Shown in pieces: positions 1 to 7,914 of a stretch of 41,294 bases of DNA. The position numbers were made by a program, and so were the translations under genes. How positions within the stretch are numbered: the stretch's first letter is position 1; every line of letters starts with the position of its first letter. Origin of the DNA: Betaproteobacteria bacterium TMED41 (GTDB lineage Bacteria; Pseudomonadota; Gammaproteobacteria; Burkholderiales; Burkholderiaceae_A); assembly GCA_002167365.1 (NCBI GenBank), contig NHCU01000024.1:1-41294 (forward strand). The letters run 5' to 3'. The notes below the pieces were generated by a model. That model saw only the letters and a list, made by a program, of their open reading frames with translations, was not told the DNA's origin and searched no databases.

Positions 1-271
1 TGAAAGGATTCTCTGGAGCAGAGAGGGGTATTTATTTTAAAAGTGGGGGATTTAATCCAAGTTTTATTATTTTTTTCTAAAATTACTTCTCAAAAAAACG
101 TGAGCTACATAAAGAAAATTGACAATTGAAAAGCGGGGGATTATGGGGGCAAATTTATTTTGCAAAATTTAAGATTAGACAAAACTCCTTGAATAACAGT
201 AATATAGTGTTAAGAAGATTCAAGGAGTGATAACCACCAAACTTGTCTAAGTCATTGATTTATAACAAAAA
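1..271. other. Non-coding region downstream of ssrA
   Basis: No reading frame of useful length is open here on either strand. The stretch is very AT-rich, broken by G-runs (about 45-49, 134-138 and 145-149). It contains a 12-bp perfect palindrome at 157-168 and an 11-bp perfect inverted repeat with arms at 184-194 and 218-228. The 3' end of ssrA is a common integration site for islands in bacteria, so this could be the edge of an accessory region, but no integrase or attachment-site duplication is visible inside the window. Confidence 0.6.
184..228 (-). terminator. Possible ssrA terminator hairpin
   Basis: Arms ACTCCTTGAAT (184-194) and ATTCAAGGAGT (218-228) are perfect inverted complements with a 23-nt spacer. 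Read on the minus strand, the hairpin begins 43 nt after the tmRNA 3' end and is followed by TTTT. That fits a weak intrinsic terminator for ssrA. The loop is long and the T-tract short, so it could instead be a binding site or a mobile-element remnant. Confidence 0.4.
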
Positions 272-639
272 TGGTGGAGCCGGCGGGAATCGAACCCGCG
301 TCCGCAAGACTTCCAAAGGCAGTTCTACATGCGTAGTCAATTGTCGCAATTTTAATTTGATATTAAGTCAATTGACAAACTCATATCAAACGATCCGCTA
401 AGTTTAGGTAACAAAACCACGGCGTTCCTATTACCGATCTAATGTAAATGACACTGCCGTAAGCTTTTACTTACCTAGTCCATCAGAAAACTAGTGCAGC
501 GCTCGCTTGCTATTTAAGCTGCGAGAGCAAAACGCTCGTCGTTGGCGTTTATTTTTTTCCGAAATGGATTAACGAGGTAAATCGGTCCTCGGCATGCCCT
601 ACACTTCTTCTTGACCCACGTCGAAACCATGTCGGCCCC
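272..639 (-). ncRNA. ssrA: tmRNA (transfer-messenger RNA)
   Basis: This RNA rescues ribosomes stalled on mRNAs without stop codons and tags the nascent peptide for proteolysis. Read on the minus strand, it starts GGGGCCGACATGGTTTCGAC and ends with a T-arm (GCGGGTTCGATTCCCGC) and GGCTCCACCA. The first GGGGCC pairs with GGCTCC to close the tRNA-like acceptor stem, and the terminal CCA is encoded. It is about 368 nt, single-piece, and carries a readable tag frame at 514-546. It is transcribed in the same direction as gph, whose stop codon lies 40 bp upstream. The ends are set by acceptor pairing and should be right within a base or two. Confidence 0.97.
514..546 (-). other. tmRNA tag-peptide reading frame (ANDERFALAA)
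   Basis: On the minus strand the resume codon GCC (546-544) is followed by AAC GAC GAG CGT TTT GCT CTC GCA GCT and the stop TAA (516-514). This gives the tag A-N-D-E-R-F-A-L-A-A. The ALAA end is the signal recognised by ClpXP and ClpAP in proteobacteria. The ANDERF beginning is of the betaproteobacterial type, which supports the taxonomic placement of the window. Confidence 0.93.
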
Positions 640-647
640 ATATAATT

Positions 648-653
648 AATATA
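648..653 (-). promoter_or_regulatory. Possible -10 element of ssrA
   Basis: TATATT on the minus strand lies 8 nt before the inferred first base of tmRNA (639), within the gph-ssrA gap. No convincing -35 hexamer is seen at 16-18 nt spacing, so this is only a plausible -10. Confidence 0.3.
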
Positions 654-679
654 CTCCTTTTAAACAATTAATCACTAAA

Positions 680-1438
680 TTAACAATTTTTAATATTAAG
701 TAAGGACTCAATTTCTTCAGAGGTAAATACTACCTCATCGGCTTGCCATTTATTAGCTTCAGTTCTTTCAACAAACGTTTCAAATGCAACTCCTATTGTC
801 CAGCATCCAGCGTTGAAACCACTTTGAATGTCTCTGGGATCATCTCCAATATAAACAACAGCTTGAGGTTTGAGCCCTAAATTTTTTATAGCCAGTTGTA
901 CTGGTGCCGGATGAGGTTTACAAAAGTCTGTAGTATCTCCACAAACTAATGTTGAACAACGATCAAAAAGTTTTAAACCTTTGATAATGGGTAACGTGTA
1001 TTTTTCATGCTTATTTGTTACGATACCCCATAAAATTTTATTTTTTTCTAAGGTTGTAATAAGGTTCTCCATTCCTGGCATAAAGTCTGTTGTTTCTAGC
1101 AAAGACTCCTCATATTTAGCAAGAAATTTCATCCTCAAATCCTCATAGCTGGGATCATCCCATTTTATTCCCAATGCTACTTCTATCATGCCCCTAGCAC
1201 CTCGAGAAGTATGGGGTCTGAGAATTTTTAGTGGCAAAGGAGCTAAATTTTTTTCAGCCCGCAAAGCATTTGCAGCTAATCCCAAATCTCCGGCTGTATT
1301 TAATAAAGTACCGTCAAGGTCAAAAAACACAGCTTTATTCTTGAATAGTGACCAATTTTGATACCAATCATTTCTGGGTGTGGGCTCTGGCCATTCAGAT
1401 TGTTGAAGGTCAGGATTTTTAGAGTGGTTAATGTTCAA
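680..1438 (-). CDS. gph: Phosphoglycolate phosphatase (HAD family)
   Basis: This cytosolic HAD-superfamily phosphatase hydrolyses 2-phosphoglycolate, which arises for example from repair of oxidised DNA ends. All HAD motifs are present: D40-x-D42 with GT (FFDLDGTL), T141-N-K (motif II), K174 with PHP (motif III), and G198-D-D with D203 (motif IV). The 252-aa length is slightly long because about 35 residues precede the usual start at AVFFDLDGT. The start is TTG at 1438-1436: an in-frame TAG lies two codons upstream and no ATG, GTG or TTG is seen between it and motif I. It lies 17 bp after ubiG, matching the Burkholderiales ubiG-gph pair. A related HAD phosphatase of different substrate cannot be excluded, but context favours Gph. 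Confidence 0.9.
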   Translation of the reverse strand: MNINHSKNPDLQQSEWPEPTPRNDWYQNWSLFKNKAVFFDLDGTLLNTAGDLGLAANALRAEKNLAPLPLKILRPHTSRGARGMIEVALGIKWDDPSYEDLRMKFLAKYEESLLETTDFMPGMENLITTLEKNKILWGIVTNKHEKYTLPIIKGLKLFDRCSTLVCGDTTDFCKPHPAPVQLAIKNLGLKPQAVVYIGDDPRDIQSGFNAGCWTIGVAFETFVERTEANKWQADEVVFTSEEIESLLNIKNC

Positions 1439-1455
1439 GAGCTACCATTGTGGGG

Positions 1456-2163
1456 TCATTTAGTGAAGGCAAGAATATAATTTACATCAGTGTCATCACA
1501 TAAACGATAAACCTTTGTAAAGGGATTGTAGGTCATACCAGTTAGCTCAATTAGGTTTAAATTTAGATCTCGAGCAACACGAATTAATTCGGAGGGCTTG
1601 ATAAACTTTTTATACTCATGAGTACCCTTAGGCAGTAATCTCAAAACGTACTCAGCTCCAACAATTGCAAACACAAAACTCTTCAAATTTCTATTGATGG
1701 TTGAGCAAATTAGTATTCCAGTTGGTTTTAATAGTTTGGAACAGGCTAGTATTTCTTTTTCCGGACACGGGACATGTTCAAGCATTTCCATGCAAGTAAC
1801 AACATCATATTTTTCATTTTCAGTCTCTGCCAGTTCGGCGGACGAAATTAATTGATAATTTACTGAACTTTTAACAGCTTTTGCATGTATTTTAGCTACA
1901 TTTATAGACTTTTCGGACAAATCGATACCCTTGACTAAAGCACCTTTTGTTGACATACTTTCTGCAAGAATTCCTCCTCCACATCCAACATCGCAGACTG
2001 TTTTGTTTTCTAAACCTCCGACAATATTGTTGATCCAAGTTAATCGAAGAGGATTTATATCATGAAGAGGTTTGAACTCGCTTTCGGGGTCCCACCACCT
2101 CTGAGCAAGACTACTAAATTTTTCAATTTCAGCTGAATCAACGTTAGATGCAGTTTTATTCAT
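1456..2163 (-). CDS. ubiG: Ubiquinone biosynthesis O-methyltransferase UbiG
   Basis: This SAM-dependent enzyme catalyses both O-methylation steps in ubiquinone synthesis. The N-terminal family signature FSSLAQRWWDPESEFKPLH is at about residues 16-34. SAM motif I is VCDVGCGGG (56-64), the acidic end of beta-2 is D81, and CMEMLEHV is at 124-131. The 235-aa length fits the family (about 240). The start is ATG at 2163. It lies between an OmpA-like gene upstream and gph downstream, all on the minus strand, an arrangement seen in Burkholderiales next to gyrA. UbiA, an earlier step of the pathway, is encoded at 15208-16092. Confidence 0.95.
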   Translation of the reverse strand: MNKTASNVDSAEIEKFSSLAQRWWDPESEFKPLHDINPLRLTWINNIVGGLENKTVCDVGCGGGILAESMSTKGALVKGIDLSEKSINVAKIHAKAVKSSVNYQLISSAELAETENEKYDVVTCMEMLEHVPCPEKEILACSKLLKPTGILICSTINRNLKSFVFAIVGAEYVLRLLPKGTHEYKKFIKPSELIRVARDLNLNLIELTGMTYNPFTKVYRLCDDTDVNYILAFTK

Positions 2164-2200
2164 CTTTTTCCCTTACTTAGAACTATGAGAGTGACAATTT

Positions 2201-2875
2201 TTATTCAAGTTCAATAAAAACTCTTCGATTTTGAGCTCGCCCCTCTCTAGTCCCATTATCGGCAATGGGCTTACTTTCACCAAGTCCTGTGCTGGTGATT
2301 TTATTTTTTGTAACACCGTTGTTTGTTAAGTAGTTTTCAACGGATTTGGCTCTTTTGACTGAAAGCTGGATATTATAGTTAGTACCCCCCAATGAATCTG
2401 CATGTCCCAAAATATTTATCATTCTAAAGGCTACCTTTTCGGCTCTTTGAATGAAGTTATCAAGTTGAAGTTTGGCTGATTTTGTAATGATGTGTTGATC
2501 AAAATTAAACTTTATTTCAGTGGATATTTTTTCGGAGGTAGAGATAGTCTGATCGTTTGAGTCATTTGAAGGGGTAATGTCTTCAATTTCACTATCAACA
2601 GCAAGTTCATCATCAACTTTGGATAGATCTGTTTGTTCATCAGAAACAAATTTATTAAATCCGCATTTGTCCTTGATTTCTTTTTGTGATGGTGACCCAG
2701 AACGAACACAATTACCAAAGTCATCATGAATCACATTGACATTAGAATCAAATGCGAACCCAGACTGATTGTTTTGAGCGTTTAATACGGGGTGAAAAAG
2801 CGCAACAAAAAAAAGCAAGAAAAAAATATGGCCATTGGTTTTAATAAGCTTTGAAACCGGAAGTTTTATTTTCAT
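2201..2875 (-). CDS. ompA: OmpA-family outer-membrane/peptidoglycan anchor protein
   Basis: The predicted precursor is 224 aa from ATG at 2875; a longer frame reaches 2920 but the signal peptide starts at 2875. A positively charged start (MKIKLPVSK), a hydrophobic core and a VLNA-Q end give a signal peptide of about 33 residues. A linker of about 85 residues contains a two-cysteine segment (GNCVRSG and DKCGF) and an acidic stretch. The C-terminal OmpA domain shows GHADSLGGTNYN, LSVKRAKSVENYL and GRAQNRRVFIELE, the peptidoglycan-binding signature. No beta-barrel is present, so it is probably a periplasmic or outer-membrane-associated peptidoglycan tether, like the short OmpA next to gyrA in Bordetella. 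It is divergent from gyrA. The symbol is by position and family. Confidence 0.85.
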   Translation of the reverse strand: MKIKLPVSKLIKTNGHIFFLLFFVALFHPVLNAQNNQSGFAFDSNVNVIHDDFGNCVRSGSPSQKEIKDKCGFNKFVSDEQTDLSKVDDELAVDSEIEDITPSNDSNDQTISTSEKISTEIKFNFDQHIITKSAKLQLDNFIQRAEKVAFRMINILGHADSLGGTNYNIQLSVKRAKSVENYLTNNGVTKNKITSTGLGESKPIADNGTREGRAQNRRVFIELE

Positions 2876-3011
2876 TTTATATATTTTTTGGTTGTTAATT
2901 TTATTGTTTAATTCTAACAAAATTTGCTATTTTTCTCTGAGATTTTAATTTGCTACAGGTAGTACAATAGAAACGAAAAGTATTAAAACCTAAAATTCTC
3001 ATTAATAAGCC

Positions 3012-5639
3012 ATGATACAAATAGCCCGCCAGACTTTACCAGTTAGTTTAGAACAAGAAATGCGCAAGTCCTACCTTGATTACGCCATGAGTGTGATTGT
3101 GGGTAGAGCACTTCCTGATGTGAGGGATGGCCTCAAACCAGTTCACCGAAGAGTTTTATACGCCATGCGTGTCCTAGGTAATGATTGGAACAAGCCTTAT
3201 AAAAAATCAGCTCGGGTTGTTGGGGATGTTATCGGTAAATACCACCCCCACGGAGATTCCGCAGTTTACGACACAATTGTTAGAATGGCTCAGTCTTTTT
3301 CATTGAGATACCAGTTAGTTGATGGACAGGGTAATTTTGGCTCTGTTGATGGCGATAATGCTGCCGCGATGAGATACACAGAAATTCGTCTATCTAAAAT
3401 TGCACATGAAATCTTAGACGATTTAGATAAAGATACAGTAGATTTCGGACCAAATTACGACGGATCTGAAAATGAACCTTTGGTATTGCCAGCCAGAATT
3501 CCTAATTTGTTAATTAATGGTTCATCAGGAATTGCAGTTGGAATGGCTACAAATATTCCTCCTCATAATATTTGCGAGGTTGTCAAAGGCTGTATAAAAA
3601 TTTTAGATTTCCCTGAGGTGTCAGTTGAAGAGTTAATGGAAGTAATTCCTGCTCCTGACTTTCCTACTGCTGGAATAATTTATGGAATAAATGGGGTCAG
3701 AGAGGGATACAGGACTGGTCGCGGTAAAGTCATTATGCGAGCTAAAACCCACTTTGAATCTATAGATAAATCATCAAGAGAGGCAATTATTATTGATGAA
3801 TTACCATTTCAAGTTAATAAAAGAAGTTTACTTGAAAGAATAGCTGAACTTGTCACCGAAAAAAAAATTGAGGGTATTTCTGATATCAGAGATGAATCAG
3901 ACAAATCCGGCATGAGAGTGGTTATCGAGTTAAAAAAAGCTGAGGTACCTGAGGTAATTTTAAACAATCTTTATAAAACAACCCAATTACAAGATACTTT
4001 TGGAATGAACCTTGTTGCTTTAATTGACGGTCAACCTAAAACGATGAATTTAAAGGAAATTCTGTCTGCATTCATCAATCATCGAAGAGAAGTAATTACC
4101 AGAAGGACTGTTTTTGAATTAAATAAGGCTAGAGAGAAAGGTTTTTTACTGGAGGGTCTAGCCATAGCAGTTACAAATATGGACGAAATTGTAAATTTGA
4201 TTAAATTATCTAATACCCCCGCAATTGCAAAAGAAGAATTGCTTTCTAAGATTTGGAACCCTGGTTTAGTTCGAGATTTGTTAAAAAGAGCAATGAAATC
4301 GACTGTGGTTGAGGCTTTCAGGCCAATAGATACACCCTCAGGGTGTGGATTGAGCGACGCGGGTTATAAACTATCTGAAAAACAAGCCACAGAAATTCTT
4401 CAGATGAGGTTGCAAAGGTTAACTGGATTAGAGCAAGAAAAAATAGTCAAAGATTTTCAAGAAATTATCGAACAAATTGCCGATTTACTGGATATCCTTG
4501 CTAGTCCTGAGAGAATATCTAATCTTATGAGAGATGATTTTCATAAGATCAACAATGACTATCAAGATGAAAGAAAATCGGTAATCCAAGAAAATGCTGA
4601 AGAACTCCAAACAGAGGATTTGATTACTCCACAAGATGTAGTTGTGACCTTTTCCAATACTGGATACGTCAAAAGTCAGCCTATCTCAGAATATACCTCT
4701 CAAAGAAGGGGTGGCAGAGGAAAACTTGCCGCATCGACAAAAGAGGATGACTGGATTGAAAGAATTTTGATTGCTAATACTCACAATACACTACTGGGTT
4801 TTACCACTCGTGGGCGAGTTTATTGGATGAGGGTTTGGGAAGTGCCTAAGGGCTCTCGATCTTCAAGAGGTAGGCCTATAATTAATTTTTGGCCTTTGGA
4901 AGATGGAGAGAGAGTAACCACTGTGTTGCCCGTAAAAAGTTTTGATGAAAATAGATATGTTTTTATGGCAACTAACTTGGGTACTGTGAAAAAAACTTCT
5001 CTTTCTAAATTTGCTCGGCCAATGAAGAGAGGAATTATAGCTGCTGCCCTTGATGATGGAGACACTCTGATAGGGGCAACTATCACTGATGGCAATCAAG
5101 ATATAATGTTGTTTTCCACATCGGGCAAAGCCGTTCGTTATTCAGAGTCTGATGTGAGGCCAATGGGCCGTGGGTCAAGAGGGGTTCGAGGCATGCTTTT
5201 GGATAAAAATCAAAGAGTAGTCAGCATGTTGTCAGTTCCCAATAATTACGATCAAGATCTCTCAAACTTAGTTGATAAAACTGTATTTATTGCTACTCAG
5301 AATGGCTTTGGTAAAAGAACCTCATTAAGAGAGTTCACTCGTTACTCTAGAGGGACTAAGGGAATGATTTGTATCAAAACTAGTCCAAGAAATGGATTGG
5401 TTGTCGGTGCTTGTTTAGTGAGTGCAACTGATGAATTGATGCTAATCGCCAACAATGGTGTGTTAGTTCGCTTCAGGGTTGATGAGGTTCGCGAAATGGG
5501 CAGATCTACTCAAGGGGTGCGGCTTATTTCTCTTGATAATGGAAGTTTACTGACAGGTTTTCAATCATTTTCTGAACCTGACTTAAACAAATCTAGTGAT
5601 AATCAACTTTCAAAGATTATTGATGAACCAAAAAAATAA
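3012..5639 (+). CDS. gyrA: DNA gyrase subunit A
   Basis: GyrA is the DNA-cleaving subunit of the A2B2 gyrase that introduces negative supercoils. It is 875 aa, full length. The N-terminal domain holds the catalytic tyrosine Y122 in AAMRYTEIRL, with numbering identical to E. coli. The quinolone region reads HPHGDSAVYD with S83 and D87, the sensitive-type residues. The GyrA box QRRGGRGK, needed for DNA wrapping, is present, followed by the C-terminal pinwheel repeats. The ATG at 3012 gives MIQIARQTLPVSLEQEMRKSY, so no extension is needed. It is divergent from ompA (136 bp between starts) and opens a long co-directional block, with serC 41 bp downstream. Confidence 0.99.
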   Translation: MIQIARQTLPVSLEQEMRKSYLDYAMSVIVGRALPDVRDGLKPVHRRVLYAMRVLGNDWNKPYKKSARVVGDVIGKYHPHGDSAVYDTIVRMAQSFSLRYQLVDGQGNFGSVDGDNAAAMRYTEIRLSKIAHEILDDLDKDTVDFGPNYDGSENEPLVLPARIPNLLINGSSGIAVGMATNIPPHNICEVVKGCIKILDFPEVSVEELMEVIPAPDFPTAGIIYGINGVREGYRTGRGKVIMRAKTHFESIDKSSREAIIIDELPFQVNKRSLLERIAELVTEKKIEGISDIRDESDKSGMRVVIELKKAEVPEVILNNLYKTTQLQDTFGMNLVALIDGQPKTMNLKEILSAFINHRREVITRRTVFELNKAREKGFLLEGLAIAVTNMDEIVNLIKLSNTPAIAKEELLSKIWNPGLVRDLLKRAMKSTVVEAFRPIDTPSGCGLSDAGYKLSEKQATEILQMRLQRLTGLEQEKIVKDFQEIIEQIADLLDILASPERISNLMRDDFHKINNDYQDERKSVIQENAEELQTEDLITPQDVVVTFSNTGYVKSQPISEYTSQRRGGRGKLAASTKEDDWIERILIANTHNTLLGFTTRGRVYWMRVWEVPKGSRSSRGRPIINFWPLEDGERVTTVLPVKSFDENRYVFMATNLGTVKKTSLSKFARPMKRGIIAAALDDGDTLIGATITDGNQDIMLFSTSGKAVRYSESDVRPMGRGSRGVRGMLLDKNQRVVSMLSVPNNYDQDLSNLVDKTVFIATQNGFGKRTSLREFTRYSRGTKGMICIKTSPRNGLVVGACLVSATDELMLIANNGVLVRFRVDEVREMGRSTQGVRLISLDNGSLLTGFQSFSEPDLNKSSDNQLSKIIDEPKK

Positions 5640-5680
5640 ATTTCCGTTTTTTTTTTATAACTCTAGGAAAGAAAATATTT

Positions 5681-6787
5681 ATGTTTCGGCCTTACAATTT
5701 TGGCCCTGGTCCAGCTCAGTTACCTGATGTTGTTCTAAATAAAGCTTCGAAAGAGTTGTTCGATTGGAATAATTCAGGAATGTCGCCAATGGAATTAGGA
5801 CATAGAGGTAGCGACTTCAAAAAAATAATTGAAAAATGCTTAGCTAATGCATCTGAACTTCTAAATTTACCCTCAACCCATAGATTGTTGTTTATGCAGG
5901 GCGGAGCAAGAGCTCAAAATGCCATTATCCCAATGAATCTTCTAAATGAAAGACGATTATGTGATTTCGTTGTTACCGGTTATTGGTCAGAGCAAACCGC
6001 TCGAGAAGCGCTGAAGTATGGAATTACAAATATTTCAGCTTCTTCAGAAGGCGAATTTGTTTCTATTCCTTCAACTTCTTCATGGCTTGTAAATAAAAAA
6101 ACTAGTTATATTCATATTTGTTCCAATGAAACGGTGCACGGAGTGGAGTTCTTCGAATGGCCAAATTTAACTTCAATAGAGAGAGAAAATATTCCATTAG
6201 TAGTAGATATGTCGTCAAATATTTTAAGTAAGCGTATGGATTTTACAAAGATTGGTCTAGCTTACGCGAGTGCTCAAAAAAATATCGGACCAGCTGGGCT
6301 AACTTTAGTTATTGTAAATGAAGAGCTTTTGCAAGATCGAAGTAACAGGGGCCTTGGAATTTGTCCAACGGTATTTGACTACAGAAATTTAATAAAAACC
6401 AATTCCCTTTATAATACCCCTCCTACATTTTCAATTTATGTTGCAGGTCTAATGTTTGAATGGCTAAAGGAGAAAGGTGGGGTTGACGAAATTGAAAAAA
6501 TAAATTTAGAAAAATCTAAGTTAGTATATGAGACACTAGATTCAAGTGATTTTTATCAAACATTCGTATCTGTGAAATTTAGGTCAAGAGTTAATATTCC
6601 TTTTTTTCTTCCGAACAAGCAGCTGTATAACTTTTTTATTGAAGGAGCAAAAAAACGGGGACTTATAAATTTGAAAGGACATTCAGCTGTGGGAGGGTTA
6701 CGAGCGAACCTATATAATAGTATGCCCATAGAGGGAGTAAAGGAGCTTGTCAATTGGTTGAAAGAATTTGAGATTAATTACGGATGA
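5681..6787 (+). CDS. serC: Phosphoserine aminotransferase
   Basis: SerC is a PLP-dependent enzyme converting 3-phosphohydroxypyruvate and glutamate to O-phosphoserine in serine synthesis; it also acts in pyridoxal phosphate synthesis. It is 368 aa. The start MFRPYNFGPGPAQLP is typical. QGGA (73-76), D176 in VVDMSSN, and PLP lysine K200 in ASAQKNIGPAG are all present. A purine-rich AGGAAAG lies just before the ATG. The stop overlaps the pheA start by 4 bp (ATGA), implying translational coupling. The gyrA-serC-pheA-hisC-tyrA-aroA order is a conserved betaproteobacterial cluster. Confidence 0.97.
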   Translation: MFRPYNFGPGPAQLPDVVLNKASKELFDWNNSGMSPMELGHRGSDFKKIIEKCLANASELLNLPSTHRLLFMQGGARAQNAIIPMNLLNERRLCDFVVTGYWSEQTAREALKYGITNISASSEGEFVSIPSTSSWLVNKKTSYIHICSNETVHGVEFFEWPNLTSIERENIPLVVDMSSNILSKRMDFTKIGLAYASAQKNIGPAGLTLVIVNEELLQDRSNRGLGICPTVFDYRNLIKTNSLYNTPPTFSIYVAGLMFEWLKEKGGVDEIEKINLEKSKLVYETLDSSDFYQTFVSVKFRSRVNIPFFLPNKQLYNFFIEGAKKRGLINLKGHSAVGGLRANLYNSMPIEGVKELVNWLKEFEINYG

Positions 6788-7905
6788 AACCTGAAGAATT
6801 AAAAAACTATCGTGATCAAATAGATGATATTGATGACCAATTAATCCACTTACTTGTAAAGCGAGCTGGTTTTGTTAAACAAGTGGGAGAGAGAAAAAAA
6901 TTAGCTAATCTACCTGTTTTTCGCCCAGAAAGAGAGGTGGCAATCATTGAAAGAATGTGCAAAAAGAACAAGCAACTATCAGGGTTTTTAGCTGACAATT
7001 CGATTGCAACAATATGGCTTGAGATTATATCTGGTTGTAGAGCGTTAGAAAGGAAAATAGAAATTTCTTACCTTGGCCCCTCAGGAACGTACAGTGAATT
7101 AGCAGCTCGTACCCTTTTTGGGCATCAGGTAATTTTACATCCCTATGATTCTCTTGAGGAAGTTGTAAGAGTCGCTGAAATAGGTAAAACTGATTTAGCG
7201 TTGATTCCAGTTGAGAATTCTACGGAGGGAACAGTTGGTAGATCCCTTGATCTGCTTCTTAAAACATCCTTGCCAATTTCTGCTGAACTTTCGATTCCAA
7301 TCCATCATTTATTGCTTCGAAAAGTTGACTCTTTGAACCAGATTGAAAAAATAGTTGCTCACGGACAGTCTTTATCACAATGTCAAAATTGGCTTGATGA
7401 AAACTTGCCTAACATCCCACGAATTGCTGTTGAGAGTAATGGTAAAGCAGCAAAATCCGCAACTAAGGACTCTAGTATAGTTGCAATAGCAGGTCACCTA
7501 GCGGCTAAAAAATATGATTTAAAAGTTTTAGCTAATAGAATTGAAAATGATTCAGCAAATAGAACTCGTTTCGCTGCGCTGGGAAATTTTACTCCTGATT
7601 CTTGTGGAAGTGATCAGACATCATTGATCTTGTCTGTCCCTGATAAAGCTGGTGCTATGTTGTCATTAATTAAACCTCTAGCTCAACATGGGGTTTCAAT
7701 GAAAAGATTCGAATCTCGTCCTTTTAGAAAGAGCTCTCAATTGTCTTGGGAATATTATTTTTATCTGGATATTGATGGACATGAGTCGGATCCTGCCGTA
7801 TCGAAAGCACTTAAAGAAATTAGAGAAAGAGCCGGTTTTTTTAAGAATCTGGGTTCATACCCGAGGTTTGAAAAACTGGGTTTACCATCTGACTGGCCCA
7901 AATAA
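6784..7905 (+). CDS. pheA: Bifunctional chorismate mutase / prephenate dehydratase (P-protein)
   Basis: PheA converts chorismate to prephenate and then to phenylpyruvate, the committed route to phenylalanine. Three domains are visible in 373 aa. The first is an AroQ-type mutase (about 1-90, with YRDQIDDIDDQLIHLLVKRA and FRPERE). The second is the dehydratase (about 94-275, with YLGPSGTYSELAA, NSTEGTVGRSLDLLL and the catalytic TRF motif in NRTRFAALG). The third is a C-terminal ACT domain (about 280-360) with the ESRP motif (FESRPFRKSSQLSWEY) that binds phenylalanine for feedback inhibition. It overlaps serC by 4 bp and lies 9 bp before hisC. Confidence 0.97.
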   Translation: MKPEELKNYRDQIDDIDDQLIHLLVKRAGFVKQVGERKKLANLPVFRPEREVAIIERMCKKNKQLSGFLADNSIATIWLEIISGCRALERKIEISYLGPSGTYSELAARTLFGHQVILHPYDSLEEVVRVAEIGKTDLALIPVENSTEGTVGRSLDLLLKTSLPISAELSIPIHHLLLRKVDSLNQIEKIVAHGQSLSQCQNWLDENLPNIPRIAVESNGKAAKSATKDSSIVAIAGHLAAKKYDLKVLANRIENDSANRTRFAALGNFTPDSCGSDQTSLILSVPDKAGAMLSLIKPLAQHGVSMKRFESRPFRKSSQLSWEYYFYLDIDGHESDPAVSKALKEIRERAGFFKNLGSYPRFEKLGLPSDWPK

Positions 7906-7914
7906 AGTTTTATA

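Noticed and set aside
40..150. G-quadruplex in the left-end G-runs
   Set aside because: Only two or three G-runs lie close enough and spacing is irregular; four tracts are not present within a normal window.
2201..2875. OmpA-like protein lacking a beta-barrel as a truncated gene
   Set aside because: Short barrel-less OmpA proteins with a signal peptide and the same Cys-containing linker occur at this locus in Burkholderiales; it looks complete.
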